A stretch of 64,000 bases of DNA from Axinella damicornis (lineage: Eukaryota; Porifera; Demospongiae; Axinellida; Axinellidae): the NCBI GenBank assembly GCA_963931865.1, contig OZ007515.1:7827685-7891684 (forward strand). The letters run 5' to 3'. Shown one piece after another: positions 20,600 through 32,496 of the stretch. A program made the translations under genes and the position numbers. The notes under the pieces were generated by a model. It was not told the DNA's origin. It searched no databases and saw only the letters and a program-made list of their open reading frames with translations. Every line of letters begins with the position of its first letter. Within the stretch, counting starts at the first letter, position 1.

Positions 20600-23080
20600 C
20601 TTACTGCTCCAACTCTTTCAAGCGATAGTGCATCAACATCTTGAGTCTTCAAAAGTTCAAACACGAAACAGTTTCTCACACCACGAGGCGTTACCGTATA
20701 TATGTTGGTCCAATATTACCTATTACATATTATGTTACGGTAAATTATTATTGGGTACTTCCGCATACTTTGTGCATACGGTGTGCGTACTTTGCACGTA
20801 CCCTTGTGCTACCGTACAAGCGTACTGCTGGTATGTTACGTAAACTTTTCATTGACCGCAACTGTACGAGGCTAAGACTGGTTGTACCACTTTGTGTACA
20901 AGAGTTTGCTAGCAATGACAGCTGTGTGTTCCTCGAAGTCGTCGTCGGATCATGAACGAATTGACACTGAAATTAATTGTTTATATTGCAAGTTTGCAAC
21001 CATCAGTGTTTGTTTGTTTTTTTACTCCTTGCAGGAAGAGTAAAGAATGAAGACCATTGTTTGTGTTCATAATTTGATTATGCACAAGTGTTGTTTGGCT
21101 TTGGCTTTGGCCTGTACCTGTAACTGGAATGGAACATTGTTTGGCCGGTGGTGTTAGCGTTATCGTACAAGGTGGAGTTAGGGACGAGCTGGAGAGACTA
21201 CGCATATGCGCATGGAGATAGCAATATTGGTCTCACAAAGGAGTCTAGACTCCCAAGAAGACCTTGGGAGCAGCTTTCTAAATTCAGCAACCTGGGTCCT
21301 TGTCTCCTTCGCGCGAAGGGTCCGGTTCCGAGACTACCTGGATCCGTGGTTTCGGGGTCTAGGTACGTAGATTTCGGTGTGTGTGTACTAGTCTCGTTCC
21401 CAGACCCCTGGGAACGAGACGAGACTGCATGTATTTGTTGAGATGACGTCATCTACTAGATATAGGGATCGAGACAGAACGGAGTCCCATGTCATGAGTC
21501 CTGACACCCTACTCTTCTCGAAAGTCGCGCAAATGAAGAGTCAATGCCTCTTGTGAAAGAATGGGCAAGATGATTCAAGAAGGTTTGTTTGCATGATTGT
21601 ATAAATGGCAAGTGCGCTTGCACAATTTATAAATCTTTGTACATAGTCCGAGACCGGTATTGAAGACACCGTTTCTTTGCTGAAGTGTCCTGCATTATCC
21701 ATTGCAAATTATCTCCTCCAGATCCGATGTTGGGGGAATCAGTGAGCATTAAGGATACCTCCCTAATCAGGACACTTCCCAGCTTGAGGGAGGGAAGGAA
21801 GAAAAATGGGAGGAGGGAAGAGAGGAAGGATTGGAGCAAAAGGGATTAAGGCAATGGATCCAGGGGATCTCCGGACAGTCTTTTAATTCTGGACACGCCC
21901 TCACATTCCCTCCATTAGCAATTCTTCCGGTAAGTGTGCATGCATACCCTACCTTCGAACTTTCCAACACTGTGCAGTTAATTGTTAGCAAAAACTGCTC
22001 CTAGAGAGCGAAAACTGGGGCTGTGTCCGGGAATCCCCTGCTGTCCGGAAACCATTACCTTAAGAGAACAGCACAGTACGAAGTTTGTGACAGAACTACA
22101 AATCTATGAATTGTCACTGTAAGCCAACATAAATTAGATTCTCATCCACCTGGCTTCCTGTTCCAAGAGCGGCGGGCGGTTGTTCATAATTTATTATTTG
22201 CCATAGGCATAGATAATACACTAAACCGCTACATCAGGGGAGACCATATCATAGCCTCCCACTCTAATGAACTTGTCTACACCCCTGAAGTGGCTTGCAA
22301 TTTGGCTCCGGCTGACCCTATAACCCACCGTGGCGATCGTTGCTGATGTCAACGTCCTCCACCTTCAGCCTCAGCCTTTACCTAAGGGCCTCAGTTAAGC
22401 ACATCCACACAATATGTGATGGTTCGAGTAGACGCCTCGTACCGCCTGGGTATGAGGCTAATTAGCTTATATAGGTTAACCTTCAGCACAGCTGTAGAGC
22501 GTTCTCTGGTAGCTGTCGCTGTCGCTTCCTGCCGTCACTTGGCTCAGAACTACACAGCTGTGCACAACAACAGAACAATGGCCTTGGTGTCGCCGCTCCA
22601 GTCAATTATCATGTGGCGGAAAGAATCACTATAAGAGTGTTTAGACGCGCTATAGCTAGTTTTGGTACAACTCATGGATTTTGCGCGATTTGAATTTTCC
22701 ATGCTCTTACTCCGCGCGACCTACACTGTACTTATGTGTTCTTGCACCATCTGAGTCACATCCAAGAGACTCGAGAAGAGGCTACCCTACTGCACCGGTT
22801 GCACAAACTCAGCGGGCGAGCGTTTGCGGTTTGCACACGTGCACGATCTTGACCGCATCAAAATATGTAGACCAGCTCGAGTGCTCACAGAAGTTGGTGC
22901 GGGCAAGGATGAGAATCTAGTAATTAAATTTATGTGGCCTAAGTTGGACTATCGTCTGGAGTATTAGACACTCTCAATTAATACACTTAGGCAAGTACAT
23001 GCAGGCAGGCCCGTTTTCTCCTGAGGCTACTCCACACTAGGAAACCCTCTCATGCACCCACACACACAGGCTGCCCTAGC
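20600..23080. other. Repeat-rich stretch without a recognised gene
   Basis: Contains a hairpin at about 21391-21420 (TAGTCTCGTTCCCAGACC and its inverse) and a TCAGGACACTTC-type repeat near 21755 that recurs near 27750. No protein family was recognised in any frame. Confidence 0.45.
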
Positions 23081-23084
23081 AGAC

Positions 23085-23190
23085 AACCATCTCTGTGTAT
23101 CCTCAATGAGGCAGAGACGCGCCTACAAGAGTTGGAGGCTCAGAACGAAAATTGCCTGGCAAAGAAAGAGGAGCTGAAGGACCTAGCTCT
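23085..23190 (+). pseudogene. Possible dynein heavy chain coiled-coil stalk fragment
   Basis: An open stretch reads CILNEAETRLQELEAQNENC, then LAKKEELKDLALL and a stop. The heptad pattern and the 'A.L.E.....C.AKK.EL' spacing resemble the stalk coiled coil of dynein heavy chains. It precedes, on the same strand, a clear dynein AAA5-region fragment at 28.03-28.19 kb, in the right order for one gene. Alone it could be any coiled coil. Confidence 0.35.
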
Positions 23191-23323
23191 GCTCTAGCAG
23201 GGCAGAAAAGGTATGTGTGTGATCGAGTTGGGGTAGGTGTCAGGAAGAGGGTAACCTCGTTCCTAGGCCACCCACATGGCCTGGGAACAAGGCTAGAGAA
23301 AGAGGGGTGTGTAAGCTTTCTTG

Positions 23324-24010
23324 TAGTCTCGTTCCACACCCCCTCGCAGGGAGAGACGGTGTGGTGAACGAAGTCGAATTTCCTGGGCTTATTACCGGAA
23401 CGTGGTAAGGACCAATGAGATTGCGAGAATGTTAATAATTACGCTTTGAATACTCATAAGCTGGAGAAGACACAGCCAAGAGCTTTTGCCATGCCAGTTT
23501 GCCATTAGCGCTTGCAACGCTATGTTGTGGCGACAACTTCTTGCGCTTGATTGTGCTACTAGTTGTTAGCCTTGTGGCATCGCTTATGAAAGATCAAGTT
23601 GAGAACTTTGGAAGCGAGGTCGGTAAAGCGATCAAGTACAACGAAGCGCCCCCTCTAGGTGCAAGCTAGTGCTGTCCCTAGGCCGTTCTTCGTGTTTGAC
23701 CCCAGTAAAGTGCCTGAAAGGACTGCCAAACAAACGGGAAGCAGATTTCATGGACGGCGAAGGATGCTTCAAAAACCTTCTACAGGCCATGGGTGAGAGG
23801 CAAAAGGTTAGTACATCTTCTCCCGATATGAGTAGCCATAATTGCACTTGGTCGACACGGGAGCCTTCAGCGGACGCTTTCGCAGGCACTTAACACCACG
23901 GGTTTATACAATGATTACACATTCCGTAGTATGCTTCAAGCCCAAGAAATTCGACTTTGTTCACCACACCGTCTCTCCCCACGAGGGGGTGTGGTCTGGG
24001 CACGAGACTA
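23324..24010. mobile_element. TAGTCT-ended deletion derivative with RecQ relic
   Basis: Left end TAGTCTCGTTCCACACCCCC, continuing to GACGGTGTGGTGAACGAAGT, is matched inversely on the right by ACTTTGTTCACCACACCGTC ... GGGCACGAGACTA. Flanks GCTTTCTTG and GCTTGCTCA agree in 6 of 9 positions, so the duplication is decayed or doubtful. It contains a helicase-like frame at 23553-23640. Confidence 0.7.
23553..23640 (+). pseudogene. RecQ helicase motif Ia-region relic
   Basis: The frame reads VLLVVSLVASLMKDQVENFG then SEVGKAIKYNEAPP. This matches the RecQ block 'VVVSPLISLMEDQV..L...G.KA' present in the intact helicase of the 6-kb element. Flanking residues are lost. Confidence 0.6.
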
Positions 24011-24019
24011 GCTTGCTCA

Positions 24020-25007
24020 TACCATGAAGCGTGGGTGTATGAAAGAAGCCCCCAGGGTACAATTCCCATGTACACCTGTGGCTTCTTTGAAGTGTTAGTT
24101 GTACCCGTACCCTGAGGTACTAGTTGCTAGGCAACATAGCAGCTGTCCAGACTAATTAGCTCAATCATGATGGGCGTGACTAAAACACGGAATGGAAAAC
24201 GGACCAGATGCCCTAGACACCATGTATTTGATCATGCAGTGAACTAAGGATTAGTAGCACAGGTCCACAGTCTAGCAGACAGCACCCAAGTCCACATACG
24301 TACAGTCACAGTGGTCACGAGATTATCCGTGGTATCACTCTGAACATCGCTGAGCCACCCGAGCGCCTGCCTCCCGGGTCTGGCTTCGCCAGATTGACTA
24401 CCCTTCTGTACGCGAGCGCTTATTAGTTGCTGCATTGCTCCTATGCACTGGAGTATTCATGGGAGACTAGGGGGTGACACTCCCATAGATGCCATAGTCA
24501 GAGCTACGACCAGGGTCAAGAAATCTGACCATCATTTTTGCTGCTTGACCACTCGACCGCATCGCAAAAAGCCTCGTGACCTTTTGACTGCGCTGCATTT
24601 CAGCCGTTGACTGCTTGACCTACGCACATTTCGTCCTTGACCCGATAGTTTACTGAAGAATGCGTAATGACTCCACCCCTTCCTTAGTATACGGGGTCAA
24701 GATAAGCAGCTCTGACTACGGCATCTATGGGAGTGTCACCTCCTTGTGTGTACCAGACTTGAGAGAGGAGTCCTTGTCTGGCTGCGAGGCGCTGGTCACC
24801 TTTCATCCATGGCTGCACGGACCTGTGGCACTGGTGATTGTGCACTGGACTGCGGACTGGCGGTACTAAGCTAAACTGTAGTTTTACTGTGTGATCGAGT
24901 GGACGCTGTGTCTAGCGCATGGAAACCCAGTCCGTTTTCCGGTCTGTTTTTCAGTACTTTCTGTGTTTTACTTACGTCCAATCATGATACAAGCCAGCTG
25001 TGCCATG
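24020..25007. other. No gene recognised
   Basis: Open frames are short. Near 24500-24690 the phrases CTTGACC/TTGACTGC recur several times, a minor tandem-like region. Nothing else was recognised. Confidence 0.4.
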
Positions 25008-25016
25008 GCTTCACAG

Positions 25017-25596
25017 TAGCCTCGTTCCCAGGCCCACCCCCTTTTTTTCTGTTCTTCGGTTTCCGTTGACAATAATACATGGATGCTGAAGGGCGGCGTA
25101 AAAAACGCGGAAGGCCTGGTACGATTCGTCAGGTGGACGCAAGGGTGGACGTAGGGGGGGCGGGGCCCGTAGTCGTTTCAGCAGGTCCTGAAGGCTGTTC
25201 GTCATCCAGTCGGCTCGGTTCGAACGCTCCGCGGCTAGTCGGGACTCGCAGACGATCTACACAACTTCTTGGGCGCTTTTAAAACTTATTTGCGGTTGGG
25301 CCAAACCGCAAATAAGTTTTAAAAGCGCCCAAGAAGTTGTGTAGATCGTCTGCGAGTCCCGACTAGCCGCGGAGCGTTCGAACCGAGCCGACTGGATGAC
25401 GAACAGCCTTCAGGACCTGCTGAAACGACTACGGGCCCCGCCCCCCCTACGTCCACCCTTGCGTCCACCTGACGTCACTCATGTGATGAATCGTACCAGG
25501 CCTTCCGCGTTTTTCGCCGCCCTTCAGCATCCGTGTATTATTGTCAACGGAAACCGAAGAACAGAAAAAAACGGGGTAGGCCTGGGAACGAGGCTA
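25017..25596. mobile_element. 580-bp near-perfect hairpin (foldback) element with 9-bp target duplication
   Basis: Starts TAGCCTCGTTCCCAGGCC and ends GGCCTGGGAACGAGGCTA. The two arms are inverted copies over roughly 270 bases, meeting at CTTATTTGCGGTTGGGCC near 25290-25310. GCTTCACAG is repeated exactly at 25008-25016 and 25597-25605. The right arm carries a small extra segment near 25470-25500 that the left arm lacks. Frames inside are shadows of the repeat. Confidence 0.88.
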
Positions 25597-26458
25597 GCTT
25601 CACAGTGGGTATGGTTTTGTACAATCCTCATGTTAATGACATTCAGTGCTTATGATAACGGTCGGTCAACGGACATTTTCCGGTCAATTTCCCTGTATGT
25701 CCGGTCAATTACGCATTTGAGCTGCAAATTTGTCAGGACAAGTTCCGTGAGGTCGTTCACCAGGCTCGTTCTTAGTGCATGTGCTGAAATAGGGTGTCAA
25801 TCGTATTTATAGCCTTGAAGTACATCATCAAAATTGAGTATGGGATTTACTTGGCTGCTCATAAATCTACTTACCATGGCTCTCTCTAACTACACCCACT
25901 CAGCTCTAGCTAGCTAGCTAGATAATTGCTGAAAGAATTGGCCTTCAACAAGGTGTTGTCTAGGTCCATTTAGCTATGAATTATAATGGCCCACCTGACT
26001 CTGACGAGACATCAAGCCCAGGCACTACCATGCTGCTTTCACCCTTTGGGTGAACATTCCCACCTCCCCCTAACCCACCCTTTGTGCTCACACAGAACCT
26101 CCAAAGATATTCTCATTGCTAACAGGTTTTGCAGTTGTAAAGGGTTAAACAGCTGCCATGTCCTCTGCATGATTCTGAGCTGATACCAAGTCGTGCCGAG
26201 ACACATCAAGTCTTTTAAAGACTCACTTGTTAGCATACAAGCTGATGGCAGCACTGACTCTACTATTATAATGTAGAGGATGAGCTGTTCCTAGCCCTGT
26301 ACTTCGATGCACACACCAAGGATGGGACAGTGCACGTACACAGTAGTGTCAGGACAACATGTGTGGATGTCAGGTCAAATTTGGGATGGTCTGACATTGT
26401 GTCAGAGCAAAGACGAAATCTTATCATAAGCACTGTAATGATCAATGTACACGTACTT

Positions 26459-26949
26459 TAGCCTCGTTCCCAGGCCTTCCGCACCTCCAGTTTTTGATCG
26501 CTTGCAGTATGCGAAAACGGAGGGGGAAGTACACCGAGCGTATGAAGCATACCCAGGCAACAAGCCATGACTCCAAAGGGCTGCCGAGTGACAAACGTGA
26601 AAATGCCCAGCTATGACGCAATCTTCTCGTGGAGCGAAAAGACGGCACTATTTGGAGTTTCACCCCTTGTATCACAGCTATATATATCCTCAGCGGTTTT
26701 GCTTCGAACCTGGATATATTTTACAGGTAGGACCTACCTCTTCTCTGAAAGTTGTTTCAGTTTTCTAGCTTCTTTGTAGCTGTGGATGGGAATGTACAAT
26801 GTAAATAAGCCATTGCGTCTAGAATCCGTGACGTCAGCTGTGCCGCGTATCACATGAGAAGATTCCCCAGGCCTTCGGATTCCCCCTCCGTTTTTGCATA
26901 CTGAAAGCGATCAAAAACTGGAGGTGCGGAAGGCCTGGGAACGAGGCTA
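26459..26949. mobile_element. 491-bp TAGCCT element with perfect 9-bp target duplication
   Basis: Ends TAGCCTCGTTCCCAGGCC and GGCCTGGGAACGAGGCTA. CACGTACTT flanks it exactly on both sides (26450-26458 and 26950-26958). Internal sequence is shared with the elements at 7223-7727 and 54922-55370. No intact coding frame. Confidence 0.88.
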
Positions 26950-26959
26950 CACGTACTTG

Positions 26960-27830
26960 GTGTGTGCATGTTAGTACATCATTAAGCCTTGGGTGGTACC
27001 ACTGCTAAAGCCGTGGTACAACTAAAGTGGTGCTTGCACATGCCTGCACGCGCACACTTGCACAAGTATGCATGTGCATGTATATAACTATACATGTGCA
27101 TGTGTTAGTATTTGACTCAAATTGTGGTTAGGCCCTAAGAAAATAAGGCCTTCCAAAAATTATTTATCGTTCTGATACATGTAGTGAGACCAAGTGCAAG
27201 TGTTTGAACCTCCAGACTTTTATAGTGCCAGTGCGTGTGGTACACTTGTGGGTTTGTGACACTATTCGTATTCATAGCCAACTCAAAAGCCATGAATACT
27301 TGAAGCATCCAGCCTCTGCTTTGACATAACTTGACTGCTCTCTTGCTTGACTCTTGTATTTGGTCTAGTATGCGGACGATGTAGGCAGCAGCTCTTTGTC
27401 AATGTTGATGAGGGAGTCATCCAGCCACATCTTGTGCCACTCAACCAGTCTGCCGCTATTGCCCACTAGATTCCTAGTTACACAGCTGCTTGCTGACCTG
27501 ATCGTCCTGTGAGGGGGTGGAAGGGAGGGGGAGTAAGTCCTGGAAGTGACTGGTGGAGGGGAGGGGGTGCTACAAGTGACTGGTATAGCCAGTGGCAGAT
27601 ATCCATTGTAGTTACCAAGTGCTATAGCTAGCTAGTCTAGGAAGGGAACGTCTGTTGTACTTTACCTAGTACTACAAGTGTTACTAGAGTGGCTAGCATT
27701 TGTGCAGCTACAGTGGAACCCCACTTCTTAAGGGCACCTCTGAAATTAAGGATATCTCCTAATCAGGACACTTGACCAGGCTCCAGCGTCATACGAATAT
27801 GCCTCCTGAAATTTCCTTGCTAATCAGGAT
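26960..27830. other. No clear gene; one doubtful minus-strand frame
   Basis: On the minus strand at about 27370-27490 an open stretch reads RNLVGNSGRLVEWHKMWLDD. It looks protein-like but belongs to no family I recognise. The remainder is simple or repeated sequence. Confidence 0.3.
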
Positions 27831-27848
27831 TGGGGGGGGGGGGGGGGG
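27831..27848. repeat. Poly-G tract
   Basis: About 18 consecutive G following TCAGGATT. Adjacent TAATCAGGACACTTG recurs near 21760. Confidence 0.65.
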
Positions 27849-28030
27849 TCAAGGTTGTCCATTTTAGAGGAGTTCCATGCACTACCTTTCTGTCTATACA
27901 TAAATGACGTAACCATATGGTCTCTCCCCATGCTCGTGCACTGCATGTGAGAAAAGGCTGGTGGGTGAGACTATAGGGAAAGAAGTGAGGGGTCACTTCC
28001 CTGATTTTGTCTTCTGTTCCTGTCCACCAG

Positions 28031-28190
28031 ACCGTCAAGCAAGCCGGCAGCACCGTCATGAAGCTGGGAGACTCTGTGATGCCGTACTACGACGACTTCA
28101 AGCTGTATGTACACCACCACTAAGCTGCCCAACCCACACTACACTCCTGAGATCTCCACCAAGGTCACCTTGTCAACTTCTCGCTCTCAC
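28031..28190 (+). pseudogene. Dynein heavy chain fragment (AAA5 region), frameshifted
   Basis: After an acceptor-like TGTCCACCAG the frame reads TVKQAGSTVMKLGDSVMPYY then DDFKLY. One frame over it continues TTTKLPNPHYTPEISTKVT, and then in a third frame HLVNFSLSPG before GTGAGC. This is the well conserved axonemal dynein block 'I.LGD..I.Y...F+.Y.TTKL.NPHY.PE...KVT..NF...P'. Two single-base lesions break it, near 28106 and 28168. Together with the stalk-like piece at 23.1 kb this suggests a decayed dynein heavy chain gene with transposons in its introns. Sequencing error is an alternative for each lesion. Confidence 0.7.
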
Positions 28191-28506
28191 CGGGGTGAGC
28201 CATGTTGGGTTGGTGTCCTCTTTCAGCCATGAATACTTGAACCATCCAGACTTGGCATAATTGCGGAGTGGGAAGCAGGGCAACTAGTCGTGCAGGACTG
28301 CAGTTGAATTAGCCTCGAACCCAGGTTCGAGAATCTGAGCTAGCTTACATAGCTATATGTGACCTTCCACAGACCAATTTTTGAGTAATCTGAGATTATG
28401 ACTTGTTGAGTTCAAGAATGGTTGGTGCTTCAGAAAAGTATGTTTCCATGGTTACCGCTATTGTTGTTGTTTACAGCACTATGAATAACTAATTAGCCTG
28501 ATGACA

Positions 28507-28947
28507 TTAAGGTTACGGGATACTCGTGCGCGCGCCGTGCGAAATGTATTGGGAAATGTATACTTAAGCTCGCTAACCAAGAATCTCTGGTACGAACAGC
28601 GTGAGCAACTTGATTCTGGAGGTGAAGGTACGCTGTCACAAGGTGCAGGGCATGACGGAAGCTTTAATTTACCGATACGCAGCATAGCCGTGCAAAAACG
28701 AGCAGTTCAGTTCACCAAAAAGCCGTATTTTCCGCTTTTCTTGAGCGAGACAGCAGATAAACTTGCCAGGGATTATGCTATCAAAAAAAGCTTCCGTCGT
28801 GCCCTGCACCTTGTGACAGTGCACCTCCACCGCCAGAATGAAGTTGCTCACGCTCTTCATTCCAGAGATTTTTGGTTAGCGAGCTTAAGTATAGATTTCC
28901 CAATACATTTCGCACGGCGCGTGCATGAGTATCCCGTAACCTTAAGA
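28507..28947. mobile_element. TTAA-flanked inverted-repeat element, piggyBac-like
   Basis: TTAAGGTTACGGGATACTC at the left is mirrored by GAGTATCCCGTAACCTTAA at the right, and similarity of the arms extends about 85 bases. TTAA at both borders fits the piggyBac target duplication. The internal frame of 156 codons that runs through both arms does not resemble a transposase. Confidence 0.65.
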
Positions 28948-29019
28948 AGGGTTTATAAAGGAAAACACTAGTAAATGAGCTGTCCAGAGCTGTTACAGTG
29001 TAGGATATCTAAATAGTTT

Positions 29020-29160
29020 GCTATTTGCTGTTGTTTGACTCCTTTTCGATGGTTTATGAGGGTCTATGTGGCGAGATTTTTTTGACTGGACAGACAACTG
29101 ACAGACGGACAAAACCGATTGCTTAACCCCGCTTTGCGCATGCGCTCGGTAGAACCTAAA
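29020..29160 (+). repeat. Dispersed repeat ending in GCGCATGCGC
   Basis: Shares ACTGACAGACGGACAAAACC and GATTGCTTAACCCC with 58430-58560, and the looser pattern GACAGAC.AACCGATCACTCT with 30480-30530 and 62080-62130. Confidence 0.55.
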
Positions 29161-29384
29161 GCAGGTGTGGAGCTCAAACTTTTTCCAAAATAAAGAGCAC
29201 TCCCTGCTCCATAAGGATGTGGGTTATAGCTAAATTTAGCATTGCTTTGATGCCATTTATAGACCACCACCACACTACAGGGCAGAAAGTGAGGTACCAG
29301 TTTACTTTACTACATGATTACTCAAAACAAACTTTACTGCGCGTAGTACCAAAATTGTGTGGAAAATCACATAGTTTATATACC

Positions 29385-29772
29385 TAGCCTCGGACCCAGT
29401 CCCACGCCCAGCTTTCCGTCGCTTGCAGTACGGTAAAGCGGGGAGGGCCTGGCATATATTCCTCACGTGAGCATCATGTAATCGAAAAATTGCAAAATTT
29501 CAGAACGAAGACGCTACGTTATTCAGCCATCTACACGTTCAACGCTCGGTTAGTATAACAGTCGCCCCCTGCTAGCTAGATACGTGTGGTGTGTTACCTG
29601 GTGCCTTCGCTGTTCTTGCTGTTCTGAGACCCACTACGCCCACGTTAAACTTCCGGTCTTTCTACCGCTTTCTACCCTTGACGTCACTCACGTGAGGAAA
29701 TGTACCAGGCCCTCCCCGCTTTACCGTACTGCAAGCGACGGAATGCTGGGCGTGGGACTGGGAACGAGGCTA
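29385..29772. mobile_element. TAGCCT element with GTCCCACGCCCAGC arms
   Basis: Ends TAGCCTCGGACCCAGTCCCA and GGCGTGGGACTGGGAACGAG are inverted copies. The flanking nine bases share only TTATA, so the duplication is unclear. Confidence 0.6.
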
Positions 29773-29867
29773 TTATAATTATACCCTGGTATAATGTTTG
29801 TAACACTCAGGAATGCAATAAGGACGTCAATCGTACCTCATTATGCAAGTCACGGCCTACGGGGGCA

Positions 29868-29970
29868 TAGCCTCATTCCCAGTCCCACGCCCAGCTTTTC
29901 GTCGCTTGCAGTACGGTAAAGCCGTACTGCAAGCGACGAAAAGCTGGGCGTGGAACTGGGAACGAGGCTG
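29868..29970. mobile_element. About 100-bp hairpin element of the same subfamily
   Basis: TAGCCTCATTCCCAGTCCCA and its inverted copy meet at GGTAAAGCCGTACTGCAAGC near 29918. The arms are almost perfect. Confidence 0.7.
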
Positions 29971-30257
29971 GTGGGGCACACACGCATACTAACTATGCAA
30001 GTCGCGGGGGCACTCACGCAGCAAATGTCGTCCTTACAATATGTATATATAGCCTATAGGACCTGACTTCTATTTATAACACAGAGTTGAATCTTCAACA
30101 ATGAGTATGGGTTTTGCATGATTTTCCTGGCTGCTGCCAGAGCTACATGAATACACTTACAAGGCAGTGAATACCCCAAAACATAAAATGCCTGGGCCCA
30201 CTAACGAATGGCAAGTACAATAATTATTGTACTTGCTTTACTTATTGTTGCCCCTCG

Positions 30258-30540
30258 ATGTAGTTAACTGGAGCTCAGCAGAGCATGTACCCCGTATGCT
30301 ACTTTTCATTATGGCCATGCACGATGCGATAGCTAGGGCCTACAGATTTAATACAGCATGCCTGCAGAATGAGATACCGTAAGTGGCAGTAATGTTAGAA
30401 ACAGGGCTAGTTGTCGACTTTCACGCAACTCTTTTCAGCCTCAAGGCCTTCACTGCTCAAACTGCATAGACAGGCTGACAGACAGACAAACCGATCACTC
30501 TACCCCTGCAATGCGCATGCACATGGGGGCTCTGTGGAGG
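30258..30540 (+). repeat. Dispersed repeat, relative of 61740-62135
   Basis: Shares CAGCAGAGCATGTACCCC, AATGAGATACCGTAAGT, GGCAGTAATGTTAGAAA and CGATCACTCTA with the later copy in the same order. Confidence 0.6.
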
Positions 30541-31423
30541 ACCTAGCCTCGTTACCAGACCATGTAGGAGAAACGGCCTGGTGACTTACGTGAGTTCAAA
30601 CTGTTACTTTCGCTGCCAGAGAGTAGGAAGAACCAATCAGATTTCAGATTGCTGTCACATGACAACAGTAAACCAAATTGCGTCATGTGTTAAAACGTCG
30701 CAGTCGCACCCATTCATCACAATAGTTGATCCCTCGATCGCACTAGTGTAGGCGCTCTGCACAAGGACTTTTGGTTCATTCGTCTTCTGCTTACCTTCCG
30801 TTGCAGAACCTGCTCAAACAGTTGTTCTCGAAATATTAGAAGTATCACGTGGACTTCACTGCTTGAATGAGGTATGCAATTGCCGTGACGTTACATCCGT
30901 TTACATTTTGAACTCTCGGAAGTTGCCTGGCCGTTTCTCCTACACGAATTAGGTATATATACCAGTGGCTACTGGGTTGGTTGAAGGGCAAACGTATGTT
31001 TATCCTGCACAGGTTTGAAGTAGTCCTGACAGATTGAATGGTACTCCTCCACCATGTCAATATGAAAGCTAGGAAGGACGTACGCAACCCTGAATACAGT
31101 TTCAAGTGAACATGTTGGTCAAAGTAGACTTGTACTTGAATCTCACATCACAAGTGTCGCTTCTCCACGGCTCATTTCCTCCTTCAGCCATAATTCTTCA
31201 TGCCACTATATATATGAAAGAGTGGTAGTTTGTCAGACTCAAACCAGTGATGGGTGAATCAGATCAGCCAGCTAACGGTAGCCCCTATAGGTCCGGTCTC
31301 CATCTTTGTTGTCGCCACCAAGGAGGTATATAGACTGTTCATGGTTCGCCGATCGCTCTAGCCAATGAATAGGTAGGTCCACGAGTGCATGGTCTCTGGC
31401 TTGTTCTGGTCATCGTCCATCCA

Positions 31424-31605
31424 ACACACACACACATACTACAGGCACACATCACACACACACATGCACACACACACACATGCACGCACACACACACAAC
31501 AGGCACACATCACACACACACATGCACACGCACACATACGCATACACGCACACACACACACACACATACGCATACACGCACACGCACACACACACACACA
31601 CACAG
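31424..31605. repeat. CA-rich microsatellite
   Basis: Interrupted (CA)n with ATGCACACACA and ACGCATACACGCA variants. It produces long His-Thr frames that are not genes. Confidence 0.9.
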
Positions 31606-31609
31606 AGTC

Positions 31610-32400
31610 TATAAGGTTGCATGGGGAGACGGTACTGTCCAGGGTTATGCAGCAGCACACTACAAAGTCTAATCAAATAATGACTTTAAGTGGCTCTGCT
31701 GTGTTATACTCTGCTGACGAGGCCTAAGGAGGCCGAAACAGTACTGAAACACGTGTGTCGAGCCATGTCATGTCTGCATGTGCAATAAAAATTTCTGGCA
31801 ATGCTGAATGACCCGATATATATGAAGAGCCGAGGCTTCGTTCTAAAATGTGAGTATGCCGTACTCATTGCACTTACCAGGAGTGTGGTTGCTACGTACA
31901 TGTACTCAGAAACCAGTCTGAAGTGTCCGGGAGGTGAGAGTGTATAGCTGGCATGTTGTATGTATGTTGGCTCATGATCACAGTCAGTGATGGTTCCTGA
32001 AAATAATAATGGCATAGAAGCCCTTCCCGACATTTGGAAATGGTGGTGGGTAAAAAGTTGCTTTGCATGGTTTCTCAACTACTTTGCAGCCTCTGTCAAG
32101 GTGCATAGCACTAGCTTCCGCCAATGACCAGCACTAGTCTCATACCGGGATTGGTATAGGTAATCACATGGATTTCGAGTGCAAATCGCACGAGAATACA
32201 AGGTCACATACTAACCATTCAATCATCAGTGTCAAGTATACCTTGTTAAAACTTCAAGAAAGTGACCTTGTGCCTTGTACATAACATAGACTCCCACGAG
32301 GACTGATAGGTGCATGCTTAGCTTACATTACATTATGCTAACTGCAGTAATGTGTACCACTTACTGCTGTATTAATAATTTTATGCTGGCAAATTAAATT
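31610..32400. other. No gene recognised
   Basis: The sequence GAGGCCTAAGGAGGCCGAAAC near 31719 is a repeat-like palindrome. Nothing else was supported. Confidence 0.4.
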
Positions 32401-32496
32401 AATGATAATCAGTTTCTAAATGATTAGTACAAAAACAATTGCAAGTCTTCCAAAAAGCATACAAAATGATATGAATTGTCAAAACATGTTCCCGTG

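Noticed and set aside
25079..25812. Paired frames reading MTNSLQDLLKRLRAPPPLRPP on opposite strands
   Set aside because: They are mirror images created by the two arms of the hairpin element at 25017-25596.
28501..28971. 156-codon plus-strand ORF
   Set aside because: It runs through both arms of a TTAA-bordered inverted repeat and matches no transposase.
31385..31727. His-Thr-rich frames
   Set aside because: They translate the CA microsatellite.
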